Of a DNA stretch of 33,062 bases, positions 10,511 through 20,962 are shown piece after piece. Origin of the DNA: Gnetum montanum (Eukaryota; Streptophyta; Gnetopsida; Gnetales; Gnetaceae); NCBI GenBank assembly GCA_015680685.1, contig MNCI01007719.1:196692-229753 (forward strand), read 5' to 3'. Under the pieces are notes generated by a model that was not told where the DNA came from, searched no databases, and worked only from the letters and a program-made list of their open reading frames with translations. The stretch's first letter is position 1; every line of letters starts with the position of its first letter. A program made the position numbers and the translations under genes.

Positions 10511-12000
10511 CATGCTAATTATCTATATGGCTCCTCAGTTTTTCTACTTTTTTTTCTACATTTTTGAGTTTGCAAATTATTTAACTTTTACACCTTTTTG
10601 ATTTTCAAATTTTTCCTATTTTTGCATCTTTATTTGTTTTACACCATTGTTAGTATGCATGAATCCTTCTTAAATATTTTACACTTTCTTGTATACTTTA
10701 CTTTGTTTGAGTGTGATTTTCAATGTTTGCTAATAAAACATGCTTTTTTGCCAACAGGACATGGGTTGCCATGGTTGCTCCTAATGGTGGTTTGTGTTTA
10801 ATGTTTGTTTGCTGATGTCTAGTTTCTATTTTTGAATTTTTGTACTGATGACTTAGTCCTAGTTTCTTTTTCATGGTTATAGGTAGTGAGTTCATGACAT
10901 CCACTCATTCCAATAAATCTATGGTTTTCCTTATTTTAGAAGTTTGAGGTCCCTTCTATTAAGTAAACTTTTAATCAATTGGTAACCTTAGTAGTTTCCA
11001 AAATTGGGAGAGATTCAAAGGTTTGAATAAGGTGTGACTTCAAGGGGACTCAATACTCTTTGTACTCTTCTACTTACTTGAGTGCTTGGGTGTTTTTCAT
11101 GAACTTCTTACCATTCCATTTCAACCACTTCAGGAAGTCAAATATAGTCTTTGCATGGTGTGGTTCCCATCTAAAAATTTGAAAAAAAAAAGAAAAAAGA
11201 AAAGAAAAGAAAAACAACATGATGAGAATTCAAAGCACACCCGTTAGAGAAATAAATGGACTACAAGCACTAGTTATGGAACTAGAAAGACATGTTACCC
11301 ATGACTAAAAGTCCCCTCTAACTAAGGCCCTCTCTCACTTCCTATCTCTCTTTTCTCTTTTTTTTTTTAGAATGGTGGTTGTTTTATGGGAACACCCTTG
11401 TGTCTCAAGGGCATGGATTAGTCTTAGAATAGTGATGCGAAGTCATTGGAAGTGGTTGGTTTTGGTTTGAACTAAGGATAGATCTTCTTATGACCTCAAC
11501 TTGGGAATCCAGTCCACCTTTTTTATCATCCATCATTGTTGTTCATAATTCACCTCACTGCCAGTGACCATGTTTTTTATCCCTTGATTTGGTCAGATGT
11601 ACTTGAATTCTTCAGTAGATCCTTTCGAGTGGGTTCTTAACCTTCCTTACCATTAGTCACATGTGGAGTCCACAGGCTCCTTAGTTGAAGTTATGTAAGG
11701 GCAAACTAGTCGTGTGCCTACTATGGGGAGGACCTACTTGCATATCTTTTGGTTGGAACATTAAGTCCCTTACCCTTGACATTTTTATAATCATACCTTT
11801 CATGCATCTCATTATGCATCCACTTTGTGCTCCCATACAATCTTATAACATTTATTCTCTACATTATTTTCTCCATTTTCCTCTTCTATTATTTTCATTC
11901 CAATTGTGGCTTTTTTGGCTTCCATTTGACTCTAATTTCATTCAAAAACTCATATTTTCAAAGTTCTAGAAAAGTCAAACAAAGCCAACAGTGATTAATA
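10511..12000 (+). other. 3' noncoding tail of copy B
   Basis: T-rich noncoding sequence equivalent to 1765-3130. It contains the purine tract at 11181-11215 and the conserved blocks around 11228-11345 and 11690-11770. Open frames at 10598-10801 and 11685-11969 are hydrophobic by base composition only; I see no domain and do not call them genes. Confidence 0.65.
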
Positions 12001-12003
12001 GTT

Positions 12004-12300
12004 GTGTCGGCTAGGCCTAGTCGATGCAACTGACCCCATCGACGTGGCCCCATCGACTAGGCCCCATTAATGCATAAGATAAATACTATAAATATTGTCG
12101 AACACTTTGCCATTTTTACAATTTCTTTCATAACACAAGGGGATTTCTTGGCATTTTTCAAAGCCGAAAACCTTCCCAAGTCCATAACGTTATAACTGTT
12201 TGCCTAGATCACTTTGTTCTTTGATCCTGCAGCTATTGGGGGTAAGCTCTTAGTCGTGGGGGCCACAAATATCCCATTTTTTATAGAAACTTTTTCGCCA
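12004..12300 (+). mobile_element. Probable 3' LTR remnant of copy B
   Basis: Starts TGTCGGCTAGGCC and contains the same CCCATCGA / GACTAGGCCCC words as 3430-3515, a TATA box CTATAAATAT near 12087, and a weak match to 3590-3640 (TTCCCAAGT followed by a CATAACG-like word). Similarity to the 5' module stops after about 12190, so the LTR is truncated or too diverged to follow. Bases 12300-12560 hold no gene; 12405-12460 is an AT-rich palindromic run of ATTAATTA. Confidence 0.4.
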
Positions 12301-12570
12301 TTTCTCTCACTTCCACAAAGGTTAAACTAGAAACCCAACTGTCAAACATCAAGATAGAAGAAGTTAAACCATTCCAACAAGCTCTAGAAATAGCTACAAA
12401 AAATAATTAATAACTAAATCATTAATTAATTAATTATTAATTAATTAATAAAACATTTAATCTACCATGGTCCAACCTTAGTCAAAGTATAACCAACTAA
12501 TGGGAAAGTTATTTAAGAATTTAATGTCTTATATGATATCTACTAATCCATGGATGTGTTATGAACACAA

Positions 12571-13970
12571 ATGACACAAAAGGGAAAGCATCCGCTGGAA
12601 GCAAGACCACCCCAACTAAGGGGAAAATGATCAATAATGGGAGGGGACTAGGAACAGGCCCAAGAAGAACAAGTGGCAACCCATGCAATGGGATATCTTC
12701 GAGAGGAGCTTGAAGTGAAATCTGTTTGGCATATTCTGGAAGTAGGAGTAGCCTTAGAACAATTACAATGTGGAGAGGTACCAGGACTAGAACCAAGTCT
12801 TGAAGTCACATTAACACAAGCTTGCCTTGACACCATCACACCTTATGACATCCAATGTTCAATTCTCTAAGAACTAAACTTCAAGCCATTTTTGGAGCAT
12901 GCCCTAGCAAAGGTTAAGACACAACTACAAAACTCTCCCATGTGGCAAACTATTAATTCTAGTGGGGAGTGGTACATGGGAGAGACATACCTCTTCTAGA
13001 ATAACAGAAGGCTAGGCTTTATTGTTAACATCAAGGATATCCAAATGTCCTATTCGGCTAAAGCAATCACATAGGTGCTTGGGTTGCCTTACATAGAACA
13101 CAATTGGTAGAATTGTCAACATAGGCTAACCCTAAAGACAAGAAGGAGTGGACCCAATGGTGTTACAAGATCAACCGTAAGGAGTTCAATGTGCTCACAC
13201 CAATGGGACACATCTATTTCAAAATTGTGGCCTATCCCCTCAATCCAATAGTGAGGCCTAGTAAGGTGACCACTTTTTCTACCTATGCATGTGCTCAAAA
13301 GAAGAATATTTCCTACAAACCTTCCACAACTAATCTACTTAGAGATTGAGAAACGTTTCAAGGAAAATGAACATGGAAGAAAACCTTGTTCTTTCAATGC
13401 CTCATCAAGAAACTTTGCAAAAGGATAGGAATCATTCACTATGCCAATGATACAATCCAACATACTCCTATGGCTTCATGGTCCAAAATGATGAAAGACA
13501 AGATACCTACCACCTCTGCCACCCACTCAACAAATAATGCTAGAGGCTTGTGCAGCCATTGAGTGCTTACAAAAAATCCAAAAGCAACTCTTGCATGATC
13601 AAGAACAGTGTGCATGAGCAAGTGGTGGTGATCCATCTGCATATTGATCAATAATGAGTCACCTTAATGAGGTGGCTTAAACAATCAGTCAGATGGATAG
13701 AGGTGGGCTAATATTCTATGCATAGTGAATGCAATTGCCTACCAAATCGAATCCTAGCACCCAAGAGGTGACGATGTCCTTAGTACAACACCATCTATTC
13801 CTAGAAATTTCAAGGAATGTCTCTTCTGATTTAGTACACTTGAAGGAGGATGATGGGACAACTGTGCTAGTGATGCAGCACTAGGGGCAAGAGATGATTG
13901 CTAAAGTAGTCACTAACCGAGTAGCTAAAGTACTTAATGCACCTATGGTGTCTGTACCTGATGTAGCTAC
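12571..13970 (+). pseudogene. Decayed plant transposon-associated gene, 5' part
   Basis: First half of a gene cut by the 17.3-kb element. An N-terminus rich in Lys, Ser, Gly and Thr (KTTPTKGKMINNGRG) is seen near 12600-12660. A domain around 12885-13290 reads GEWYMGETYLF, GFIVNIKDIQMSYSAKAIT, VLGLPY, then KEFNVLTPMGHIYFKIVAYP. The pattern of a beta-strand pair followed by a helix ending in LGLP resembles the Pfam family called putative plant transposon protein, often found in retrotransposon ORFs; this rests on memory of the pattern and is tentative. Many stops and frame shifts occur. The last frame (about 13770-13970) continues after the insertion at 31283. It could instead be a cellular gene or part of another element. 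Confidence 0.4.
13966..13970. repeat. Target site duplication, left copy
   Basis: GCTAC directly precedes the left LTR and is repeated exactly after the right LTR at 31278-31282. Five bases is the normal size for Ty3/gypsy integration. Confidence 0.95.
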
Positions 13971-14551
13971 TGTACTATCTGAAATTGTCAGTCTCTGGCT
14001 AGAATGAAACAAAAACTAGGAGATCCCCGGACAAGCACAGAAGACCCCACCTTTGCTTGAGGGCAAGCTGGAATTAACGAAGGTAAAGTACCTTGAATGG
14101 TCCGCCCGTAGATCAGACAAGGATTTCCCTAAACGTACACCGTTATACTGTACGCTGGGTTATACGTAAACGACATAACTAATGTCAAACGGAGCGTAAA
14201 CGTACAGGAACGTAAACAATAAGAATGCAATAATGAATGAAAAAAAACTGTAACAAATCTTAGCAAAAGAAATGTGGTAATATTATTGCAAAACTGAAAG
14301 TTACAATGCACCGGTCTAACGTAGTTGTGAATCTGACACAAGGCGGACGAATAGCCCCGGTGGATGCGGAGGGATGATGGTGTGCTGGTTTGAACTGTAG
14401 GCATAGCGTGAAGGCTGTATGCTCAGCGTGCAAGGTTGAGGTCCAGTGTACAGGTTTTTGTTTTGCTTTTGGTTTCTCAGTGTCTCTGGTTCTTTTTTTT
14501 GTCTCTAGTTTTCTCAAAAATTGCCAACTCCGATCTAGTGAAAAATTGGGG

Positions 14552-14559
14552 TTTTTATA
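14552..14559 (-). promoter_or_regulatory. TATA box in left LTR
   Basis: TATAAAAA on the minus strand, followed by CCCCAATTTTTC. The same sequence is at 30282-30289 in the other LTR. It puts the U3 region at about 14560-15565, with the tandem repeat array upstream of the promoter. Confidence 0.55.
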
Positions 14560-14877
14560 CAAGTTCAAACGTTAGACTCGGATCTGGGAGGGGATGATTG
14601 GCTATGGAGTGCTGGACTCTAGGGTTAGGTGACATGTGGCACGTTGACCGAGTACGAAAGAATAAAATTTTACAAGTGTACAGCGTGCTGCACGCCAGCG
14701 TATACTACTGTACGCCAGCGTATACATGTTGGGTGTGTGAACTCGGCGTACAGACTTGATCAAAACAAAGGAAGTCATTCGACCTTCGGATTTGCATCAG
14801 ATGTCATGAGAATGCTGCCTGTAGATGTTCAGCTTGGTTGGCCTTGATTTGACATGGTTTTGAAAAGCTTTGATTGG

Positions 14878-15100
14878 TATACGTTGTGCTACACACTGGG
14901 CGCACACATTGTACATGCTGAGCGTATACGCTAGGCGTGCACATTGTACATGCTGGGCGTACATGCTAGGCGTGCACACTGGGCGTACACATTGTACATG
15001 CTGGGCATATACGCTAGGCGTGCACGCTGGACGTACACATTGTACATGCTGGGCGTATACGCTAGGCGTGCACGCTGGGCGTATACGCTTGTTCGTGCAA
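14878..15100 (-). repeat. GCGTATACGC-type tandem array in left LTR U3
   Basis: About four to five imperfect copies built from GTACATGCTGGGCGTATACG, CTAGGCGTGCACGCTGG and CGTACACATT words. GCGTATACGC is a perfect palindrome. The array sits upstream of the LTR TATA box, a place where LTR enhancer repeats are common. Confidence 0.85.
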
Positions 15101-15565
15101 GATGTACATGCTTAGTGTATGAACTCCAAAGTGCATGATGTCTAGACCAAAATTCAACTTTCTGGAACCCATGATGACACCTGATAATTGCTCTATTCCT
15201 ATGAGTTGATACTTTGTACAAAATATTGCTCTGAAGTGCTGTTTCCATGCCATCTCTGGGATTGCATGCTGGGCGTACACATTAGTCATACATGTTGAGC
15301 GTATGTGTGAGGCATGTACGTTGGGCGTGTACACTGCATACTACATACTTAGTGAGAACTAACTATCTTGAGCTTTGAAGTTGCCATGTTCGATGCCAGA
15401 TGTCTCCGTTGTTGTTTGCAGGTCCCAGGGAACCGTTTCTTGTTGAGTTTGACTATGCTTGAAGCTGTCTGTGGGGCCCTCAAGCTTTAGTCATGCTGGG
15501 AAGCGTCATGGCTTAGCTTGACTCTTGTTGGAGAAGTACTAAGCTTAGAATTTTTTGGTGTTTCA

Positions 15566-15578
15566 TTGGCCCCTCTTT
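15566..15578 (-). other. Polypurine tract
   Basis: Minus strand AAAGAGGGGCCAA directly abuts the LTR start TGAAACACC. This is the expected site and composition for the primer of plus-strand DNA synthesis. Confidence 0.75.
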
Positions 15579-16985
15579 GTTGATGCTTAGAGGAATCAAC
15601 CCGAGAAGTGTCGACAAAGAAGTACAAAACACCACAAGCAACTTGATAGAAACATTGTCCTTTGGCACCTAGCCAGACATCATCATACCATGTTCAATAG
15701 TACATAGGATTGGGGAAATGAAATTTGTATTGGATAGGGAAATGGAAACTGTAGGGGTTGGTAACCAATTAAGGGCTTGTGTGTGATGAAGAGGATGTCT
15801 AGGTATGTGTGCGGGTCATGCTTATCTTTGTCAACAGCTATTGTTTAGCCATTTTTAGCAGGTTTGGGATCAAAACATGATGTGTACATTCTTTGGTGGC
15901 ACAAGACTCTTGTTTAGTGTTTAAGAGGGCTTGTTGGCACAGCGAAAGCCACGTGATGATGTGTTGCGTTCTTTGGAGGAATAGGGCCTTTGTTTAGTGT
16001 TTCGAGGGAACCTGTTGGTGGAGAGCCAAAGCTATGTGATGAGATGTTACTTGATCATTTGAGACATGAACGTTTGCTTTCAAGAAAACTGCCTTCCTGC
16101 CAAGGGCTTGTATGGGAAGGGCCAACATTTTTTTTATATATAGCTTCGTTTTGATCTTATGCGCATGCTCAAATGCCATGTTGTGGGTTGCAATTGCTTA
16201 AGAGTGGTGTAGTGTGCAACAATGTGTTCAATGTTTCAGGTTGTGCTGGGTGTGTCCAGGATGTAACTAAGTAGAAGATGTTAAGGGATAGGTGGGATAT
16301 GTAATGGGAGATGTACTAGTGAATGGCTTGATTAGTCTTGTCACGTGTGTTGTGAACAACGTCTCACCTTGCTGCTGTGACGAAGTGCATTCTTGTACGA
16401 ACACCTCTGAGTGTCATCCTGCAAACACAACTCCAAGAAGACAAGAAAATCATGAGTGAGTAAGCAAGCTTAGACTTAAATAGCTACTGATGAAATAAAG
16501 GCACCGGATGAGATTTCAGGCACTGTATATGAATAGTAGCAATGTTGTTAGGATTGGCTGATGGCGAGCGAGGCAGTGGCTCTGATGAAGTTTGAATGCA
16601 GCTATAGATCGGGAGGCTATAGATGAAGTTGCTAGTTTATAGTCGTAGCAGACTATTATGGGTTAGTTTTATGTCATGACCCGTTGGACATTGCCCATTT
16701 AGCGTCGTGGTGGATGGTACATTGCTAGTTTCTAGTCTTGGCGGACTGTGCAGAGGCAAACCAGTTTATAGTCTTAGCAGACTCTGGCGAATGAGACTGT
16801 GGCAGTTTAATGTCGTAATGGATGGGTGCTAGTTTATTGTCATTGCGGACATTCTGTGGTATTGGTTTATCGTCATGATGCCAGGACGAGCTATGGTATC
16901 AGTTTATCGTCATGATTCCAGGATGAGCTATGGTATGAGTTTACTGTCATGATGCTAGGATGAGCGCGTACCTGAGTCTATGCTC
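15579..16985 (-). other. 3' noncoding region of the Tat-like element
   Basis: About 1.4 kb between the end of integrase and the polypurine tract. No gene is seen on either strand. It contains GT-rich unique sequence (15600-16560) and the AGTTTA-type array described separately. Confidence 0.7.
16636..16970 (-). repeat. AGTTTA-GTC tandem array, copy 1
   Basis: Repeated plus-strand words of the form AGTTTAt(a/c)GTC(a/g)T followed by GCGGAC or GATGCCAGGA, for example near 16636, 16782, 16840, 16863, 16910 and 16938. The last units form a clearer tandem of about 35-37 bases (TTTATCGTCATGATGCCAGG, GACGAGCTATGGTAT). Related arrays lie at 20395-20530 and 24488-24690. Confidence 0.7.
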
Positions 16986-16989
16986 AAAC

Positions 16990-17640
16990 GTGGAATGGTT
17001 TCAAGAACAAGTGGTTGGTCGGATTTGCAAGCTCATTCCCTTCCATGTCAGCTAATTTGAATGCTCTGTTGTCATACGCTTTGATGACCAAGTAGGGCCC
17101 TTCCTAATTGGCTGAGAATTTGTCTGAGTGTTCCTGAATGGCTTTGAGTACAAGGTCACCTTTCTTGATACGGTGCTTATGAAAATCATGTTGATGATGT
17201 TGTCATTGTCATTTTTGGTACCACTCAATCTGATCGAGTGCACGTATACGTTCTCCCTCCACTGAGTCCAAGTCAACAATGTGTAGGTCATTGTTTTACC
17301 CTTCGTCAAGGAGTCCGGAGAGTGTGATCTTTAAAGACGGTACCTATAATTCCAAGGGTAAAACAGCTTCTGAACCATAAACAAGACTATATGACATTTT
17401 ACCTGTGGAAGTCCAATGCGTAGTACGATAAGCCCACAGCGCGTATACTAGTTGTTCATGCCATTTTTTCTTGCTTCGGGTAAGCATCTTTTTAAGTATT
17501 GTAATGATGATTTTATTTGTGGCTTCAGCTTGTCCATTACCCTGAGGGTAGTAAGGTGATGAAAATGAATGTTTGATTCCTAGGTTTTCATAGAAAGTTC
17601 TGGTTTCAGCACTACTGAATTGTGGCCCGTTATCAGTGAT
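16990..17640 (-). pseudogene. Integrase core (second half) and C-terminus, Tat-like
   Basis: From the ambiguous base at 17641 downward the frame reads ITDNGPQFSSAETRTFYENL (second catalytic Asp), then SSPYYPQGNGQAEATNKI (catalytic Glu), then WAYRTTHWTSTGKMSYSLVY. The spacing of the second Asp to Glu is normal. After a frame change near 17340 the C-terminal part continues: RIRALDQIEWYQ, KGDLVLKAI, ANWEGPYLVIKA and a terminal ANPTNHLFLKPFHV just before about 16990. These match the family's G-D-x-V-L and N-W-E-G-P-Y blocks. The first catalytic Asp and about 50 residues around it are absent at the 17641 junction. Confidence 0.85.
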
Positions 17641-17641
17641 N
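17641..17641. other. Ambiguous base (n) at a coding discontinuity
   Basis: The only non-ACGT base in the window. It lies exactly where the integrase jumps from WPFQKWG to TDNGPQF and lacks the intervening first-Asp segment, so it probably marks an assembly join rather than a simple miscall. Confidence 0.8.
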
Positions 17642-17962
17642 GCCCCACTTTTGGAAGGGCCAAGTGATTTGCGCTGTATACAACTCATTTGGTGGAACAT
17701 GTATCAGATTGCTATGTTTTTTATAGATACTGCATGTTTTGGTCTTGGAGAGACAGTCATACTCCATGTGTGGCCAATAATAGCCCAAATGTCTTATTTT
17801 CATTGCCATTGCTTTAGGTGCTATGTGCCCTCCGCATAGTCCATCATGTACTTGCTCGATGATGGTTTGGGCATCAACTCTACTAACGCATGTTAACAAT
17901 ATGCCTTCGTAGGATTGACGACATAATGTGTCTTCTACCAGTGCATATTGTCGAGAACGTTT
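17642..17962 (-). pseudogene. Integrase zinc-binding N-terminus, Tat-like
   Basis: In one frame below the stop at 17963: a segment equivalent to the family's G-x-L-Y-R-R start (VEDTLCRQSYEGILLTCV), then QVHDGLCGGHIAPKAMAMKI and RHLGYYWPHMEYDCLSKTKT with CSIYKKH. The H...H...C...C zinc-binding pattern is present. It ends at WPFQKWG, just before the ambiguous base. It is in frame with the RNase H region upstream except for a TGA at 17963. Confidence 0.85.
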
Positions 17963-19024
17963 TCATAGTACGTCCTTTTGTGCATTCGTTAGGTGTTGCG
18001 GCATTTCACTGCATAGAAGATACTCTTTTATGTCATCATACCATTCTATTGTGTGTGTTGTACTAACGGATGCGATCGGTAATTCATTGAGAGTATCAGT
18101 TATGGGTTTAGCACAACTGATTATAGAGCTAGGCAACATATGGAACATGTTTGGTGATATGTTTAGAGCTAGCGTGGCAAGTGCATCTGCAATGGTGTTG
18201 TCGTTTCTGGAAACATGTTGCACATCCATATTTTCGAATTGCTTCAGTAAGTGTTTAGTTAAGTCACAGTATGGTTGTAAATGTTGTGCTTTGCATGTAT
18301 AAACGTCTGTGACTTGGTTTAAAACTAGTTGTGAGTCTCCTCTGACTACAAGTTGTGTGATGTTGGAAGCTAATGCTACCGTAAGGCCCCTAAGGAGACC
18401 TTCATATTCTGCAATGTTGTTGGTACAATGAAAATTGAAGCAGTAAGCAAAGGGTCGGATCTCCCCAGAGGGATAGGTGATGACGGTAGCAGCACTCCCC
18501 TCTTGAGAGGTGGATACTCCATCAAAGTTCAAAATGGCTTCGTACTCATTGGGAACTATGTCTATCGTGCTCATGTTTTTGTCTGGAAACTCTGGTTCTA
18601 TTGTTGCTTGATCATGTGTTGGTGATGTAGTCAGTTGGTTTACTATGGCTTGACCCTTGACTGATGACTGCGCTTTGTAATGTAGGTCGAATTCAGCTAT
18701 TATGGCTTTCCAACGTGCTATTCTGCTTGACTCATAAATGTTACCGGTGATGTCCTTGAGCACATTATCTTTGCAGATTATGTTGGTTTGGTTATGGAAG
18801 AGGTAATGTCGCCATTTCTTTAGGGAAAAGACAAGGGCTAAACATGACCTTTCCACCTCATTGTACTTCTTCTCGTGAGCAACTAATGCATGGCTCAAAT
18901 AATAAACAGGGACTTCAGTTCCATCATCTCGTTTCTGGCAGAGGATAGAAGCGATGGATGAATCCGACGTGACAAGGTAGATGTAGAAGGGTTTATTGTT
19001 CTGTGGAGGGTACACTATTGGTAG
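17963..19024 (-). pseudogene. Dual RNase H region, Tat-like
   Basis: Two RNase H domains in tandem, the hallmark of the Tat branch. The first (about 18640-19015) reads PFYIYLVTSDSSIASILCQK, VPVYYLSHALVAHEKKYNEV and WRHYLFHNQTNIICKDNVL; its first catalytic aspartate is missing, as is usual in Tat elements. The second (about 18170-18580) has NFDGVSTSQEGSAATV, CTNNIAEYEGLLRGLTVALA, VVRGDSQLVLNQV and NTIADALATLAL, so Asp, Glu, Asp, Asp all survive. The reading frame is open from 19024 to a TGA at 17963 (an Arg codon one C-to-T change away) and then continues into integrase. A TAG at 19025 separates it from RT. Confidence 0.9.
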
Positions 19025-20299
19025 CTAAGCCAATGCTGTTTTAATGTGGTCGAAGGCCTCCTGGCATTGTGGAGTCCATTGAAAATGGACATTCTTTCGT
19101 AGCAAGTGATTCATGGGTTTTAACTTGTCTGTCAGTTTTTCTATGAAATGCCTGATGAACTGTAATCTACCTTGTAGGCCCCGAAGTTCAGTAATGTTGC
19201 TTGGTGGTTTTAGATTGATGACAGCTTTAACCTTATCTGGGTCCACTCGTATTCTTGTTTCTGACACTACAAAGCCTAACATCTTGCTCGTTTTTACCCC
19301 GAAAACACATTTCTTTGGGTTGAGCCTAAGTTCATATTTTAAGCAACGTTTTAGGATCAAATCTAAATCTTGGGCGTGTTGCTTTGGTGTTTTCGATTTA
19401 ATCACGATGTCATCTACATAATCATTGAGCGATTGAAGTATGTAATCGCTAAAAATAAATTTCATTGCCCTTTGATATGTGGCCCCAGCGTTCTTGAGAC
19501 CGAATGGCATCATCGTGTAACAGAAGGTACCCCATGGTGTCATAAAGGTAGTCTGGAGCTGATGTTCTGGGTTAATGCGTATCTGGTTATATCTTGAGAA
19601 GCCATCCATAAAAGATAATAAGGCGTGCCCAGCGGTTGAGTCAACAAGTTGATCGATGCTGGGTAGGGGGAAATCATCTTTTATGGTTGTGACGTTGAGG
19701 TCCCGGAAGTCAATGCATAGGCGAATGCTTCCGTTTTTCTTCGGGACAATGACCATGTTGGATACCCAATCAGCGTAGTCAACAGCCCGAATGAAACTTG
19801 CTTGATAGAGTTTGGTGATCTCATTGCGAACTACCAACACTACCTTAGGCTTAACCTTTCGTGCTTTTTGTTTCACTGGCCTTAATTTTGGATCGAGTAT
19901 AATATTGTGCTGGACGATTCGAGGATCTAACCCAGGCATGTCAGTGTAAGACCAAGCGAATGCTTTTATGTTGTCTCGAAGCACATGTTCTATGTCTCTG
20001 GCTAGTTGAGGTTGCAGTAGTGTGCTCAACTTTAATACCTTAACTTCACCATTAGGCATAGCGATGGGGGTTTTAGTCAAAGGATCTTCAGTGATGCTAT
20101 CAGCTTCTATGTCGAGGGATTTTGTCATACCTTTGTAGCTGTTTAATGTTTGTTGTGTTGAGGCTATGACTGTGTCGTCTGTTGATGGACCTAAGTTGAT
20201 GGAATTTATGTTGATTTCTCTTATGATCTTTCCGTATGATCCGTCAATGGTCAATGGTGTGAGTAGATGCTGGTAATCCATTAGGCTTGCTCCTGCCAA
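19025..20299 (-). pseudogene. Reverse transcriptase, Tat/Ogre-like, nearly intact
   Basis: A long open frame of about 424 codons. After a linker containing AFAWSYTDMPGLDPRIVQHN come the RT blocks FIRAVDYADWVSNMVIVPKK, GSIRLCIDFRDLN, DDFPLPSIDQLVDSTAGHAL, LSFMDGFSRYNQI (first catalytic Asp), PWGTFCYTMMPFGLKNAGAT, DYVDDIVIKS at about 19407-19424 (the double Asp), then MLGFVVSETRIRVDPDKV and LRGLQGRLQFIRHFIEKL. All catalytic residues are in place. It closes with TAG at 19025, which sits where glutamine is expected, and the frame resumes directly in RNase H. The frame is also open upstream of base 20293, where a splice acceptor is visible. Confidence 0.92.
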
Positions 20300-20312
20300 T
20301 AAACAGAGGGCA
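20293..20312 (-). other. Candidate 3' splice site before RT
   Basis: Minus strand TGCCCTCTGTTTATTGGCAG then GAGCAAGCC: a pyrimidine-rich stretch ending in CAG, just upstream of the open RT frame. Ogre elements are known to carry an intron between protease and RT/RNase H. I cannot identify a convincing matching donor near the protease end. Confidence 0.4.
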
Positions 20313-20394
20313 GAGTGAGCTCGTAGGGGTTGTTATGCGTTCCTAGGCAACGGAAATCATGTATGCATATACGATGGTGGTTTATCATCGTACC

Positions 20395-20530
20395 TGGACG
20401 CATAGCAGTTTAAGGCCTTACCGGGCCAAATGTGGCAGTTTAAGGCTTTACTGGGCCGAATGTGGTAGTTTCAGGCCTTACCGAGCCGAATGTGGCAATT
20501 TCAGACCTTACTGGGCCGAATGTCTGCTTT
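20395..20530 (-). repeat. AGTTTA-type tandem array, copy 2
   Basis: Four tandem units of about 30-31 bases on the plus strand, built on CAGTTTAAGGCCTTACCGGG and CCGAATGTGG. The unit start resembles the arrays at 16636-16970 and 24488-24690. It lies between the RT acceptor and the antisense gene's promoter. Confidence 0.85.
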
Positions 20531-20742
20531 GATGACGTCTAGTTGATGTATGATCTGTACTGAAGAGTTTGCGCCAAAATGTTCAGTGTGGGCAACCGAA
20601 ATTGCTTTGCCAGGGAATATGGTATGTGGTAGTGTTCGTTATCTCATTATTTTGTTTTGCACTTTCCTCGTACTTTGTACTTTGAACAATTTTGATTAAA
20701 ATTAATAAACTATTAAAGGCGGCGGCGGGGTCAACACGGCGC

Positions 20743-20751
20743 TATATATAT
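20743..20751 (+). promoter_or_regulatory. TATA box of the antisense cargo gene
   Basis: TATATATAT on the plus strand in a GC-rich setting, about 212 bases upstream of the gene's start codon at 20963. The transcript leader (20755-20960) is made of GCGTGAGCGT and AACCTAAG repeats. Confidence 0.6.
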
Positions 20752-20962
20752 GCTGGCGGGCGTGAGCGTGAACCTATCAGTTATCAAAGGCAACGTGAAC
20801 CTAAGTTGCAGCGTGAGCGTAAACCTAAGTCGTAGCATGAGCGTAGAGAACCAAACCCCAACGTGAGCGTAGAGAATCAAACCCCAGCGTGCAGGATTCA
20901 GCTCGGCGTGTAGGCTCAAACCCTAGTGTAAACCTATGAGATTTAGCGTACAGGACATCGAA

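Larger units (their letters stand above)
13971..15565 (-). repeat. 3' LTR of the Tat-like element (left)
   Basis: 1595 bp, beginning TGTACTATCTGAAAT and ending GGTGTTTCA on the plus strand, so TG...CA on either strand. It matches 29701-31277 throughout. Plus-strand open frames at 14870-15248 are produced by the internal tandem repeat and are not genes. Confidence 0.95.

Noticed and set aside
12571-13970. Envelope-like gene of the Athila element
   Set aside because: It lies beyond the probable 3' LTR remnant of copy B and shows no signal peptide or membrane anchor; the coiled-coil continuation at 31283 also argues against it.
14870-15334. Overlapping open frames on both strands in the LTR, with repeated CTCWAYTLGVHAG-like peptides
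   Set aside because: They arise from the tandem GCGTATACGC repeat being open in several frames; the right LTR keeps them only partly, with no domain or start context.
17928-19597. Plus-strand open frames at 17928-18302, 19113-19421 and 19370-19597
   Set aside because: They lie opposite the well-supported RNase H and RT frames and have no recognisable content.
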